A stretch of 64,000 bases of DNA from Xenopus tropicalis (GCF_000004195.4 NC_030681.2:137361506-137425505); one strand, 5' to 3'; counted from the first letter of the stretch, positions 10,844 to 21,259 are shown. Numbers and translations: made by a program. Notes: generated by a model from the letters alone, not told the origin.

Positions 10844-11480
10844 CAGTGATCCCCAACCAGTGGCTCATAAGCAACATGTTGCTCCCCAACCCCCAGTGGC
10901 CTAAAAGCAGGTGCTTATTTTTGAATTTCTGATTGAAAGGCAAGTTTTGGAAGCATAAAGACCATGGGGGAGATTTACTAATCCACGAACAGTCCGAAGG
11001 CGTCCGAATGCGTTTTTTTCGTAATGATCGGTATTTATGCGACTTTTTCGTATGTTCCGCAACTTTTTCGTCGCCGTCACGACTTTTTCGTATATATTCC
11101 GCGACTTTTTCGTATATATTCCGCAACTTTTTCGGCGCCGTCGCGAAAAAATCGGATTGGTTTTTCCGCTGTTTACATTTGCTCAATACGAAAAAATTGC
11201 GACGGCGACGAAATAGTCGCGCAAAATACGCTAAAGTCGCGACAGCGATGAAAACACGGCGACATTTTCGTTTCCAATCCAAATTTTTCCCTTTCGGGAT
11301 TCGGATTCGTGGATTAGTAAATCTCCCCCCCATGTGTACTGCCGAACAGAACCTCCTGTAGTCTGCCAAAACAACAATCACGGCTCTTACTGGTCACCTC
11401 CTAAGAACTTTTTTCATACTTGTGTTGCTCCACGACTGTTTTTACATTTAAATATAAATAATAAAGGTTGGGGATCCCTG
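10844..11480 (+). mobile_element. hAT-type element carrying a CpG-rich MITE
   Basis: Ends CAGTGATCCCCAACCAGTGG and GGTTGGGGATCCCTG. Flanking octamers CCTTAGAG (10836-10843) and CAGTAGAG (11481-11488) agree at 6 of 8. A separate MITE (10977-11330) interrupts it. Confidence 0.8.
10977..11330. mobile_element. CpG-rich MITE, GGGGAGATTTACTAA family
   Basis: Inverted ends GGGGAGATTTACTAATCCAC / GTGGATTAGTAAATCTCCCC. CATG flanks both sides (10973-10976, 11331-11334), consistent with a 4-bp target duplication. The interior repeats CGACTTTTTCGTAT and TTCCGC many times. Overlapping open frames on both strands (up to 191 codons) are by-products of this CpG-rich palindrome. Confidence 0.85.
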
Positions 11481-11488
11481 CAGTAGAG

Positions 11489-11743
11489 GAAGGCAATTTT
11501 TTTTTTTTGCACAATTTAAATGTTCCAGTGGTGGCGCCCAACCTTATGTCATAATGTATCATCCAGCCAGGCATATTATTACAACTACCATTATGATGTC
11601 AAAATGTGTTGCCTAAAAACTCCAACTGCCTGCCCTGACTCTTATGATGTCATAATGCTGTTTGTTTGTTTGTTTGTTTTTTAAGAATTATTGAAGTAAA
11701 CCATGTTTTCATGCATATACAAACTAGATACATTTCAAGGAAA
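11489..11743. other. Short single-copy stretch with (TTTG)n
   Basis: A TGTTTGTTTGTTTGTTTG simple repeat lies near 11661-11682, and ATTATGATGTCA/CTTATGATGTCA occurs twice (11590, 11641). Otherwise unrecognised. Confidence 0.5.
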
Positions 11744-12516
11744 TACAAGTATGGGATCTGATATCCAGAAAGCTCTGAATTATGGAAAGCCTGTTTCCCA
11801 TTGACTCCATTTTAATCAAATAATTCAGATTTTTAAAAATGATTTCCTTTATCGCTGTAATAATAAAACAGTACTGTACCTTGTACTTGATCCCAACTAA
11901 GATATAATTACCCCTTATTGGGGGCAGAACAGCCCTATTGGGTTTATTTAATGGTTAAATGATTCCCTTTTCTCTGTAATAATAAAACAGTACCTGTACT
12001 TGATCCCAACTAAGATATAATTACCCCTTATTGGGGGCAGAACAGCCCTATTGGGTTTATTTAATGGTTAAATGATTCCCTTTTCTCTGTAATAATAAAA
12101 CAGTACCTGTACTTGATCCCAACTAAGATATAATTACCCCTTATTGGGGCAGAACAGCCCTATTGGGTTTATTTCATGGTTAAATGATTCCCTTTTCTCT
12201 GTAATAATAAAACAGTACCTGTACTTGATCCCAACTAAGATATAATTACCCCTTATTGGGGGCAGAACAGCCCTATTGGGTTTATTTAATGGTTAAATGA
12301 TTCCCTTTTCTCTGTAATAATAAAACAGTACCTGTACTTGATCCCAACTAAGATATAATTAATCCTTTTTGGATGCAAAATAATCCTGTTGGGTTTAGTT
12401 AATGTTTTATTGATTTTTCAGTAGACTTAAGGTATGAAGATCCAAATTACAGAAAGACCCCTTATCTGGAAAACACTTGGTCCCGAGCATTCTGGATAAT
12501 GGGTCCTATACATGTA
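11744..12516 (+). mobile_element. GGTATGGGATC MITE with 113-bp array, copy 2
   Basis: Complete: left end TACAAGTATGGGATCTGATA, linker CCATTTTAATCAAATAATTC, five tandem units, right end with TCCCGAGCATTCTGGATAAT and GGGTCCTATACATGTA. The first unit has an extra ACTGT (CAGTACTGTACCTTG). Confidence 0.85.
11841..12411 (+). repeat. 113-bp tandem array, 5 units
   Basis: Units start at 11841, 11961, 12074, 12186 and 12299. The third unit has TTATTGGGGCAG (four G) where others have five. Confidence 0.95.
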
Positions 12517-12546
12517 CATACATTTTCTAAATTTGTTCTTTTCATC

Positions 12547-12733
12547 TAGATTGTAAGCTCTATGGCGCAGGGATCTCTTGTCTCTTTGACTCTTAACTTA
12601 TTGCAACTGTACCTTGTATTTATTGTTATACTTTGTATTTATCTATTATTATCTTAATAACCCCCTGTTTGTATTAATGTATTCTACTGTACAGCGCTGC
12701 GTACATAAGTAGCGCTTTATAAATAAAGATATG
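12547..12733 (+). mobile_element. L2/CR1-like retroposon 3' tail
   Basis: TAGATTGTAAGCTCTATGGC, GCAGGGATC, then TACAGCGCTGCGTACATAAG and TTTATAAATAAAGATA. It starts 30 bp after the array element. Confidence 0.65.
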
Positions 12734-12739
12734 CTACAT

Positions 12740-13588
12740 ACATTTTCCTGTGTTACTGTCTATCAAACATAAATAGCCCACACTTTTTTGTTGTTCTCTG
12801 AATTGCTAAAGCTTATTTAGAAGACCTACCCACGGTGACTTGATTACCCTCCCTGTGATACCGTAATTGTGTACAAGGCATTAAAATGTATGGCGTGTAT
12901 TCAAGTACTAACATTGATCAGTGGGAGAAGGAGATAGTCTTGGCCTTTGGGCACAGCTAGCAGATTAAGTCTTCTTGTTTCCCAATACCTTTCCATGTGA
13001 GTCCCAACATCCAGTTCAAAGGCTGCTGTAATCTGCTTCCAGGATTGGAGCCAGTGGGGCTTCGGAGCAACCAGTGAACTCAATCACAATGCAGAACAAA
13101 GTCCCTTCATTGCCTCTGACCTCTGGGCCGGAGCGTTTGTAAAACCATCAGTATCTGCCCAGGAAGGAATAACAGCAAGGCAAAGCAGTACAATTTAACA
13201 AGAGAATTATTCAAATGAGCGCAATTGTCAAATTTGTGTGCATTGATTGGAGATAAAGAGGGAGATCTACTACATTTCACTGACCCGACCCGACCTGACC
13301 CCTCTCTTCCCAATTGTGTTTATTAGCCGAGCATGTAGTCCGGCTCCACTGCGTTAGGATCTCATTGCTAAAGCAACACAGATGTGTTTATTGCAAGAAA
13401 AATATTTGCTTAGTTTGCGCTTTTCTTTAAATTTCCTTGTTTTATATATAAATATATATGGTATCGTTTTAAAAAATGACTTCACGGCCCAGTACCACTG
13501 AAGCATTATTGTTTTACTTTATTAGAATAAAGTTGATGCTAAGTTTTATATTATTAGCCACCCAAACCCCTATGTAGAACTTCTTTTA
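12740..13588. promoter_or_regulatory. Single-copy stretch with an enhancer-like core
   Basis: 13085-13270 is repeat-free with octamer- and homeodomain-like words (GAGAATTATTCAAATGAG, GCGCAATTGTCAAA, GCATTGATTGG). The rest is AT-rich and unremarkable. Regulatory status is inference. Confidence 0.3.
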
Positions 13589-13589
13589 T

Positions 13590-13739
13590 TACAGGTATAG
13601 AGCCCGTTATCTGGAAACCCATTATCCAGAAAGTTCCTAATTACAGCAATGACATATCCCATACACTCCATTTTAAACAAATAATTAAAATTTTTAGAAA
13701 AGATTTCCTTTTTCTCTGTCGTAATAAAACAGTAACTTG
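13590..13739 (+). mobile_element. Broken left end of a GGTATGGGATC MITE
   Basis: TACAGGTATAGAGCCCGTTA through CAGTAACTTG repeats the whole left block of the family, then stops and a second left end begins at 13740. Confidence 0.75.
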
Positions 13740-14374
13740 TACAGGTATCGGACCCCTTTTCCGAAGACCCCCTTACGGAAAGGCCATCTCCCATAAACTC
13801 CATTATAAGCAAATAATTCTAATTTTTAAAAATGATTTCCTTTTTCTCTGTAATAATAAAACAGTACCTGTACTTGATCCCAACTAAGATATAATTACCC
13901 CTTATTGGGGGCAGAACAGCCCTATTGGGTTTATTTCATGGTTAAATGATTCCCTTTTCTCTGTAATAATAAAACAGTACCTGTACTTGATCCCAACTAA
14001 GATATAATTACCCCTTATTGGGGCAGAACAGCCCTATTGGGTTTATTTAATGGTTAAATGATTCCCTTTTCTCTGTAATAATAAAACAGTACCTGTACTT
14101 GATCCCAACTAAGATATAATTACCCCTTATTGGGGACAGAACAGCCCTATTGGGTTTATTTAATGGTTAAATGATTCCCTTTTCTCTGTAATAATAAAAC
14201 AGTACCTGTACTTGATCCCAACTAAGATATAATTACCCCTTATTGGGGCAGAACAGTCCTATTGGGTTTATTTCATGGTTAAATGATTCCCTTTTCTCTG
14301 TAATAATAAAACAGTACCTGTACTTGATCCCAACTAAGATATAATTGATCCTTATTGGAGGCAAAACAATTCAA
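13740..14374 (+). mobile_element. GGTATGGGATC MITE with 113-bp array, copy 3, right end lost
   Basis: Left end TACAGGTATCGGACCCCTTT, five units from 13834, then TTATTGGAGGCAAAACAATT. The usual right terminus is missing: unrelated AT-rich DNA follows. Confidence 0.8.
13834..14350 (+). repeat. 113-bp tandem array, 5 units
   Basis: Units start at 13834, 13948, 14060, 14173 and 14285. The 4-G variant (TTATTGGGGCAG) occurs in two units; one has GGGGACAG. Confidence 0.95.
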
Positions 14375-14379
14375 TACCA

Positions 14380-14640
14380 GTAATATATTTTTAATAAATT
14401 GTGCAAATTGTATAAATGTGGTTATTAATACTGTATGTTTTTAATGAATTCACAGAAATATGACTCATGTAAATGAGGCCCAATCACTTTGCATCACTGT
14501 TGATTGATAACTATTGTGGAACCTACCATTGCAACCATTTACTGACCCATAATTCATTGGTGCATGATACATGTGTGCTGCGGTATGGCATTTCATAGTC
14601 ATAAGGTGTTCTAGCAGGTGTTTCATGTGCAACAATGAGA
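14380..14640. other. Single-copy stretch
   Basis: AT-rich; no recognised family. Confidence 0.4.
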
Positions 14641-14644
14641 TATC

Positions 14645-14872
14645 TCCAATACCGTGAATTTGTGAGTTTACAAACTCAAATAAACTTGAAAAACTTGAAT
14701 ATCTCGAACTGAAAATATGGCATAGTTTAACATTTGAGTTTTCGGGTTTTTTGCACTTAAGCATTCAAGTCATCGAACCATAATTCAAATTGTACAAGTT
14801 CTAAAAACTCAAAAAAACTCAAATCGTGATAAAAAATCCAATTCAAATGTTCATAAAGATCCCCCTAAGTGT
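14645..14872 (-). mobile_element. AT-rich MITE-like repeat (AAACTCAAA family), fragment
   Basis: Repeated words AACTTGAA, AAAAACTCAAA and ATTCAAAT, ending near GATCCCCCTAA. Related to the next entry but with no clean terminus. Confidence 0.4.
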
Positions 14873-14934
14873 AACACAGCCTGGTACAGTCTGCAGGGAA
14901 CCAATCACATCACAGACATTATCCCTTAACAGAG

Positions 14935-15300
14935 GTGGGGAGGCTTATTTATTAAAATTCACATTAGTGTATTTTACAGTGTTTTTTTTTTCAATTCGAA
15001 TAAATTCAAAATTTTATGAAACTCGGTGTTTCCTTATTTATCTAAAAATTTGAATCTCAAAAACCCGATCAAACAAAACCTGTGAAAAAACTTGAATGCG
15101 TCAAATTTGTGCTCACAATTTCCTTGGGTTTACAAACTCTCAAAAAAAAACAAAATGTAAAAACTCAAAAATAATCCCTTACATTTTGCCTAGGACGACT
15201 CCCATTGACTTCCACATGAACCTGCAAGCTTTTAGCTGCCACAGTTTTACATTTGAGTAACATAATAACAGGCACATTTTGGAAGCCCTCATTGGAATTT
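14935..15300 (+). mobile_element. AT-rich MITE-like repeat (AAACTCAAA family)
   Basis: Begins GGTGGGGAGGCTTATTTATT. The interior has AACTCGGTGTTTCC, AAATTTGAATCTC and TTGCCTAGGACGACTCCCAT. It resembles a common frog AT-rich inverted repeat; the right end is not clear. Confidence 0.45.
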
Positions 15301-15500
15301 AGGAGTTTTTAGGTAAATAAATTTGAATAGTGGGCAAAATTCAAATTTGAAGGTTGACATCTCAGCCCCATAAGTAAACAAGGTGCAAAAGAATGACAAT
15401 TTATCATGTTTTTCCCACAATGCAGCTGCCCAGCACTCAGGGCATTCTGGGAATCGCACTTGACCCAAGTCATGTTTATGGAGTTTAACACCCCCTACAT

Positions 15501-15808
15501 CAGTGTTCCCCAACCAGTGGCTCAGGGGCAACATGTTGCTCCCCAACCCCTTGGATGTTGCTCTCAGTGCCCCCAAACCAGGGAGTTATTTTTGAATTCC
15601 TGACTTGGGGGCAAGTTTTGGTTGAATAAAAACAAGATTTCCTACCAAATAAAGCCCCCTGTAAGCTGATAGGGTGCATAGAGGCTGCCTAATAGCCAAT
15701 CACAGCCCTTATTTGGCTCCTCCATGAACTTTTATGGTGCTTGTGTTGCTCTCCAAGTCTTTTTATATTTTACTGTGGCTCACAAGTAAGAAAGGTTGGG
15801 GATCCCTG
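15501..15808 (+). mobile_element. hAT-type element, CCCCAACCAGTGGCTC family
   Basis: Ends CAGTGTTCCCCAACC and GGTTGGGGATCCCTG. Flanking octamers CCCTACAT (15493-15500) and CCCTATAG (15809-15816) agree at 6 of 8. Nearly the reverse complement of 5733-6039. Confidence 0.85.
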
Positions 15809-15816
15809 CCCTATAG

Positions 15817-16148
15817 CTTGCGAATGTGCAAAAAGAAACTTCTGCTTTATGTCTGGTCAATGTCTGTGTAACTACAGTGCCCCATTGCCCCACACCTTGT
15901 GTCTCTACACCTTACTCACATTGGCAGGTACCACAATGTCATCTGCCGTTGTCACAAGAGCAACTGTTTTGGGCAATGGAATCTTTTGCACCTGGTGGTG
16001 CTTATAGTAATTGAGGCCCACATCTCCCTTGGGTGCAGGTGCCCCAATAAAGGGCTTGTGTTAGTGCTAATGTGGCCCCCTACTCCGTGTCACAATGGGG
16101 TTGCGAAGCCAGTCTGTGATTACACAGCCAAATTTGATTCCAGTTAAA
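15817..16148. other. Single-copy stretch
   Basis: No recognised element. Contains CACAATGTCATCTGCC and CCCATTGCCCCACACC; open frames here are short and random. Confidence 0.35.
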
Positions 16149-16151
16149 TAA

Positions 16152-16480
16152 AGGTCCCCATACACGGGCTGATTGTAGCTGCCGATATCAGTCCCTTGGA
16201 CAGATTCGGCAGCTTATCGGCCCGTGTAGGGGCAGAAACGAGGGGCCTGCCCAACCGATATCTGGCCTGAAATCGGGCAGATATCGATTGGCCAGGTTAA
16301 AAGATTCAGTCGGATCGGGGACCGCATCGGCTCGTTGATGCGGTCCCCGAACCGACTGCCCCACTGCCGCCACTATAATTCGATCGTTTGGCCCCAGGGC
16401 CAAACGATCAAATTAGCCTACACACTCCCCGATATCGCCCACCCGTAGGTGGGGATATTGGGAGAAGATCCGATTAATAC
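16152..16480 (+). mobile_element. TTA-target MITE, right end lost
   Basis: TAA (16149-16151) precedes AGGTCCCCATACACGGGC. Interior palindromes include GATATCAGTCCCTTGGA, CGCATCGGCTCGTTGATGCG and CGATCGTTTGGCCCCAGGGC. The right terminus is replaced by the next MITE at 16485. Confidence 0.75.
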
Positions 16481-16484
16481 TAAA

Positions 16485-16807
16485 GGGGCACATTTACTAA
16501 AATACATTTTTTTCTGGGCTTAAAACACAATATGGTATAAATTCGGAGCAACCACAAGAATTTCTGAAGGTCTAAAATGTCTGACAATGCATTTTTCTTT
16601 CATACGAAAATATTGCATTCCGAAAGTCACAAAATTTTCCTGCCGAACACCACAAAAATCTTTCTGAAGCCTTCCATAGGACTCAATGGTACTCGACAGA
16701 TCAAATCTGTCATATCCTTTGCTCAAAGTACAATTTGTTCGTGGAAATTTACCGAAAACCATGACAAAAAACAAAATGATCTCAAAATTGTTTAGTAAAT
16801 GGGCCCC
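16485..16807. mobile_element. GGGGCACATTTACTAA MITE
   Basis: Inverted ends GGGGCACATTTACTAAAATA / GTTTAGTAAATGGGCCCC. The interior has TCCGAAAGTCACAAAATTTT. Related to 52430-52700 and to the CpG-rich element at 10977. Confidence 0.75.
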
Positions 16808-17333
16808 GAAGTTTTTTAAACTACCTGTAGCAGTAAATATAGGCTTTTAATGCAGTGTAGAAAGAACCCCCAGCACCGCTGGGAAAATAAATGAGGTTCC
16901 ACAGATTTTTAGGCACGGTGTTATGTGTTTCTCATTGAGAGGCTCGAGAACAGAGGTAAATCATGCTGACAATGGGCTAAGGAGAAACAACGCCTCCTCC
17001 TAATTGTAATGGGACAGCATCAAAGGCTATAAATTAGGCCTGAGATATTTTACTGCAGAACAAGCAGAGCTACAGGGGCAGAGGAATGCAGGGTATTTCA
17101 GTGATTAAAAGCTAAAGGCAGTGCAGAGATGGCAGATACAGCAGGCAAGTGTGAGAGACACCAGGCAGGAGGGCCTGCATAGGAAATAACAACCATCCCT
17201 CCCTCCCAAACTGGTCTCTCAATGTTAATGTTACTGTACAGAGACCTACGAGTCTACTTAATAGCAGAAAAATAGCTTTTACTGGCTCATATTAACTGTG
17301 ATGTCACAGAAAATAAATAAGGATAGTAGCCCT
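16808..17333. promoter_or_regulatory. Repeat-free block, possible conserved non-coding element
   Basis: 16830-17070 is complex and repeat-free: TCTCATTGAGAGGC, GAGGTAAATCATGCTGAC, CTCCTAATTGTAATGGG. GTGAGAGACACCAGGCAGG follows. No open frame. Regulatory label is inference. Confidence 0.3.
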
Positions 17334-17640
17334 TTAAAGGGGAAGTATACAATTATATACAACTTTGTCAACATTCAGCATGAACATAATTAGAATTTAA
17401 GCTAAAAATATATTCTGCCTATTCTTGTATTTAAAAATGTATATTTCTTATTTGTATATTTGTTTGTTTTTATGATAAAAACAGAGCATTATTGTGCTTT
17501 CTGACTTACTGTCTTTTTATTAATTAGCTGAGCCAGGTTAAGGAGATACTGAGCTCTCTATAAACACTAACCATAATTAACTGTAAACCTTCACCCTTTG
17601 TTGGGACTGTTTTGTGCTACAGATAAGACAATAAATAATA
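17334..17640 (+). mobile_element. T2-type MITE, right end unclear
   Basis: TTAAAGGGGAAGTATACAAT is a T2 terminus. AAAACAGAGCATTATTGTGC and GAGATACTGAGCTCTC follow as in related frog elements, but no closing TTAA end is seen. Confidence 0.5.
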
Positions 17641-17800
17641 GACAGAGAGAGAGACCATCTAGTGCTTATACACTAAGGTCCTTAATATAAATACATAATG
17701 TATTAATACATTAATTAATGTCCACACCACATGGTCCCCATGCTCCGCCCTCATTACACATTTCGCACCATTGGGTGCTTCATCAGAAACTAATTAGAAC
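17640..17800. repeat. Frog interspersed repeat with TTCGC...CTTCATCAG
   Basis: CACATTTCGCACCATTGGGT and GCTTCATCAGAAAC resemble the CGTTTCGC...GCTTCATCAG phrase common in amphibian interspersed repeats. Type unknown. Confidence 0.3.
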
Positions 17801-18119
17801 CGTTAAATGTTTGCTTATTTCACTGCTAATTTGTTGTGTATTCTACAGATAAGAACAACTCCAATGTGCAAGGGGATTGTCTGTGGCTGATAATTATCTA
17901 CTTTGCAAGAACCAAACTCTGAGTAGCTTTATTTACCCTGAAATAACAAAAAAACATATTTATATTTTGTTTAAATAATAGGCAAACACCCTATCCATTG
18001 CACTTATGTTGAATAGGGGGTAAAATTGCCCTTTTGCATAGTAGTTCACTGATGAAAACATATGGGGGAATAAGTATACAAAATAGTAAAATTAGCAGAA
18101 GCTTTCGGGGCAATCAGCA
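17801..18119. other. Single-copy stretch
   Basis: No feature recognised. Confidence 0.35.
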
Positions 18120-18139
18120 GCCCTTCGGGTATTGGTCAG

Positions 18140-18260
18140 CTACAATTTTAAGCTGTAAGATGCCATAGACAGTCACTATTTATTGTGCTGCTGGGGGGCT
18201 GTTTGGGCCGCTGTGTATCTAAATAGCCAGGGTCTATTTTGAATCCCAGCCTGGGTTTGC
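18140..18260 (+). mobile_element. hAT fragment, GACTGGCAATCTGTGG family
   Basis: GATGCCATAGACAGTCACTA, TTTGGGCCGCTGTGTATCT and TATTTTGAATCCCAGCCTGG match the right half of the family seen intact at 35319-35464. The left half is missing. Confidence 0.6.
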
Positions 18261-18323
18261 CTTGTAGCCATTGGACAGGCTATGGCACATGAAATCTCCT
18301 GTAGGACCACATCTGACAAATTA

Positions 18324-18512
18324 GATTGTAAGCTCTACGGGGCAGGGACCTCCTTCCTACTGGGTCTCATACCACATGGCACTTATATATATATATTTAT
18401 TGTATTTATTTATTATATCACTTGTCCTCCCTGGGTGTAATTCTGTATATTGTAAGATTGTACAGCGCTGCGTACGCTTGTGGCACTTTATAAATAAAGT
18501 TATACATACATA
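18324..18512 (+). mobile_element. L2/CR1-like retroposon 3' tail
   Basis: TTAGATTGTAAGCTCTACGG, GGCAGGGACC, TACAGCGCTGCGTACGCTTG, CTTTATAAATAAAG and a short (TACA)n tail. A different subfamily from 12547. It ends 30 bp from the exon-like segment. Confidence 0.65.
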
Positions 18513-18541
18513 CAATTAGACCCATTACTCCAGAAGCTTAC

Positions 18542-18867
18542 AGGATATATATGATACATTACAGTAAATCTCAGCAAATTCCCAGTAGACAAGTGTCTCT
18601 CAATCATTTTTCTAGCAATGTTCCACATAATTTCATAGTCAACACCCAGGATGTACCCATTTGAAAAATGACTAGCACATTTTCCTTTATTACTGGGGTC
18701 TATGAACGTTTCTATCATATATTGTTCTACACTGTATTCAGAGAAAGAATCATAACCAGAACAACTGGAAACAAACGTCGTATCTCTGAAATACCAAAGA
18801 ACATCAGGTAGACTCATTCTGGTATAAACTATTGAGTCAGGAGAGTTTAGTAGGTAAGAAGAAGATT
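18542..18867 (-). other. Exon-like open segment, unknown protein
   Basis: On the minus strand a pyrimidine tract CTACTTCTTTCCACAG (18868 upward) ends in AG directly before 18867, and GTAAGC follows 18542, so 326 nt have acceptor and donor boundaries. One frame is open throughout (a surrounding frame runs 18922 to 18500, 140 codons). The translation is balanced, with several Cys, Tyr and Phe (short motifs SLPDVLWYF, CSGYDSFSEY, GYILGVDYEIMWNIARK). I recognise no family. It could be an exon of an unannotated minus-strand gene, a fossil exon or chance. The retroposon at 18324-18512 has inserted 30 bp downstream. No neighbouring exon is evident. Confidence 0.25.
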
Positions 18868-18929
18868 CTGTGGAAAGAAGTAGCGTGTCAGCTCTTACCA
18901 TACATGGGGAGCAAGGACTCATACCTAGG

Positions 18930-19300
18930 CACTCTCCATACCTATATATCTAATAGGAACATGTGCTGAGCCTCAGTAACACTATAGACCCAACTGGTTC
19001 TCATACTTCGGGGTTGGGTCTCCGGGGTAGACCTGAAGTGGCAGTTAGGGTAAGATTGGCGGCTTGCAGGTCAATTAGGGTTTTCAGCTTTCCATGCAGT
19101 TGCTGATATGTGTTAAACATATGTGTGCTGTATATATTCCATGTATGCTGACTAAGCTAAAATGCCTTCTTCTGGGGCAAATGAGTGTGGACTCACCAAG
19201 AAATTTTGTGTGTACTTAGACGCTATTCAGAAAGGTATTTTGTGCCTACACCAGCTGCTTGGGAGCCACAGAACATTTACCTTGAGGAGTGATACCACCT
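18930..19300. other. Single-copy stretch
   Basis: No recognised element. Confidence 0.35.
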
Positions 19301-19305
19301 GGGTT

Positions 19306-19725
19306 CATTTACAAGGGTGGTTTGCCTTTATGTTAACTTCAATTGGTCTTCATTTTTTATTTATTTATAGTTTTTTCATTATTTGCCTTCCTCTTTTCAG
19401 CTTTCAAATGAGGGTCACTCACCCCAGCAGCCAAAAAACTATTCCTCTGTGGGGCTACAATATTATTGTTATTATTGTTACTTTTTATTATTTATCTTTC
19501 TATTTTAGACCCTCCTCTATTCATATCCCTGTCTCTCTTTCAAACCACTGCCTTGTTGCTAGGTTAAATTAGACCCTAGCAACCAGATAGCTGCTGAAAT
19601 TCCAAACTGGAGAGCTGCTGAACAAAAAGCTAAATAATGAAAAATAAACAAAGATCAGTTGCAAATTGTTTCAGAATATCACTCTCTACAGCACACTAAA
19701 AGTTAATTTAATAATTTCCCTTTTG
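19306..19725 (+). mobile_element. T2-type MITE, long form, worn ends
   Basis: The same family as 2801-3250: GGTGGTTTGCCTTTATGTTA, GAGGGTCACTCACCCCAGCA, CTAGCAACCAGATAGCTGCT and CACACTAAAAGTTAATTT. A 136-codon frame across it is accidental. Confidence 0.75.
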
Positions 19726-20510
19726 GATTTTGAAGGTAGTGTCCAGCAGCGGGCTGGGGCATGTGAAAAAGAACAAGAATTATTACTATTTTATGTAAAG
19801 CTGGAACAGTTATAAAGCAAAAAGGGCTGAATGTTATTTAAGGCCAAATCCAATGGAAATGGAAATTCTAAAACCAAGTAATGATAGTACCTATGAAATA
19901 ATCTGAAACACATTATAAAAACAGTTACTTTGACTTGAGGTTTATTTAAGCGTTCGTGTTTCCGCTGCGCACACAGCGGTGTCAGTGACTGATGATATGA
20001 AGCAGATGTCCTTTATCTGCCGGGCGGTGTCATTGTTCCCTAAAGGAGAGGCCAGGGGTACAGCGAATGGCACAGCAGCCACATTGTGTTACATGTAGGG
20101 ATCCATGATCAGATTGGGCTCAGTTAATTCTAGCACAATAAATGGTTAGGAGCACCAATATTAGTCATGTGGTCAGATTCAATCTTTACAGCAAAAACGA
20201 GACGTTTTCATGACCTAAATATATTTTTGGTGTCTGCCCTAGGCTAAGCAAGCCCCATTGGGGCCATGGCAAGTATTTAAAATGTCCTTTCTCCAGGCCC
20301 TTTCTTTGCTTTTGCATTTAACTATGAAGCTGTGCAGTAGATACTGTGGTTGTCAGACAGGAATTGCTTGGAGCCATGAAAGTGAGCCTTCCCAAGGTAT
20401 CCTATCCTGACAGCACCAGGATCTGCCTGGAGCACGTCCAATTCAAATGAATGAGGTTGAAGGGTAACATTGGGTTTTTGCCCCTAGGTAAAATTCATAG
20501 CTCTTTTAAC
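19726..20510. promoter_or_regulatory. Repeat-free block, possible conserved non-coding element
   Basis: 19920-20110 is complex: GTTTCCGCTGCGCACACAGC, TGACTGATGATATGAAGCAG, TCTGCCGGGCGGTGTCATTG. The CpG content is unusual for non-transposon DNA here. The rest is unremarkable. Confidence 0.3.
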
Positions 20511-20529
20511 CCCCCCCCCCGCCCCCCCA
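20511..20529 (+). repeat. C-rich tract
   Basis: C10-G-C7 run; probably slippage-prone. Confidence 0.9.
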
Positions 20530-20532
20530 CCC

Positions 20533-20653
20533 AGGCACAAAGTTTGTCCAGGTGCAGTAAACCATAGCTACCAATAATATGTTTGCATTTAAACCAGCGA
20601 CCAGTAAATGCTGCCTTCTGATTGGTTTCAGACCTGAAGCAAACTTTGTGCCT
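20533..20653. mobile_element. Small inverted-repeat element
   Basis: Perfect 14-bp arms AGGCACAAAGTTTG (20533-20546) and CAAACTTTGTGCCT (20640-20653) bound 121 bp. A diverged relative is at 575-668. Confidence 0.6.
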
Positions 20654-20657
20654 CTTA

Positions 20658-20960
20658 TTAAAGGAATATTGTCATGGAAAAACATGGATTTTTCAAAACC
20701 CATCAGTTAATAGAGCTTCTCCAGCAGAATCCTGCATTGTAAACTGTTTTTCAAAAACAGATTTTTTAATATACAGTATTTAATTTTGAAATTTCACATG
20801 GGGCTAGCCAAATTCCTCATTTCCCAGGGTGCCACATTCATGTGACCTGTGCTTTGATAAACTTCAGTCACACTTTACTGCTGAGCTGCAAGTTGGAGTG
20901 ATTCCCCCCCCTCCCAGCAGCCAATCAGGCAAGGACAAAAGTTTCAGGGGTAACCCCTCT
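20658..20960 (+). mobile_element. T2-type MITE, left half
   Basis: TTAAAGGAATATTGTCATGG, then AGAGCTTCTCCAGCAGAATC and CACATGGGGCTAGCCAAATT. The same left half occurs at 59931-60240. No right TTAA end. Confidence 0.65.
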
Positions 20961-20992
20961 TATTATGTTGCCTATAATATTTGCAAATCTTC

Positions 20993-21188
20993 TATCTTTA
21001 TTTATAAAGTGCTACTTATGTACGCAGCGCTGTACAGTAGAATACATTAATACAACAGGGGGTTATTAAAATAATAATAAATACAAAGTATGACAATAAA
21101 TACAAATAAATACAAATACAGTTGCAATAAGTTAAGAATCAAAGAGACAAGAGGATAGAGGTCCCTGCCCTGTAGAGCTTACAGTCTA
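20993..21188 (-). mobile_element. L2/CR1-like retroposon 3' tail
   Basis: Reverse-complement tail: ATCTTTATTTATAAAGTGCT, GCAGCGCTGTACAGTAGAAT, GTCCCTGCCC and TAGAGCTTACAGTCTA. Same subfamily as 8337 and 12547. Confidence 0.65.
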
Positions 21189-21259
21189 AATGTGAGTGCT
21201 TTTGGCAAAAGTGTACAGGGTCTAAATATAACCTTAAGGGTAATGCCTTTGGGTGCCCG

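Noticed and set aside
10806..11381. 191-codon minus-strand frame as a gene
   Set aside because: It lies in a hAT plus CpG-rich palindromic MITE, and a 142-codon frame occupies the opposite strand of the same palindrome. The peptide is Arg/Lys/Phe-rich junk.
18869..18905. A second tiny intron upstream of the exon-like segment (GTAAGA...CACAG)
   Set aside because: It would be about 33 bp, too short for a vertebrate intron.
19162..19572. 136-codon frame with hydrophobic segments as a membrane protein
   Set aside because: Most of it is T2 element sequence rich in T, which encodes Phe/Leu/Ile runs.
20511..20529. C-rich and G-rich runs (8009, 20511, 31780) as telomeric or regulatory repeats
   Set aside because: They are plain homopolymers without a TTAGGG-type unit; more likely slippage or assembly-sensitive tracts.
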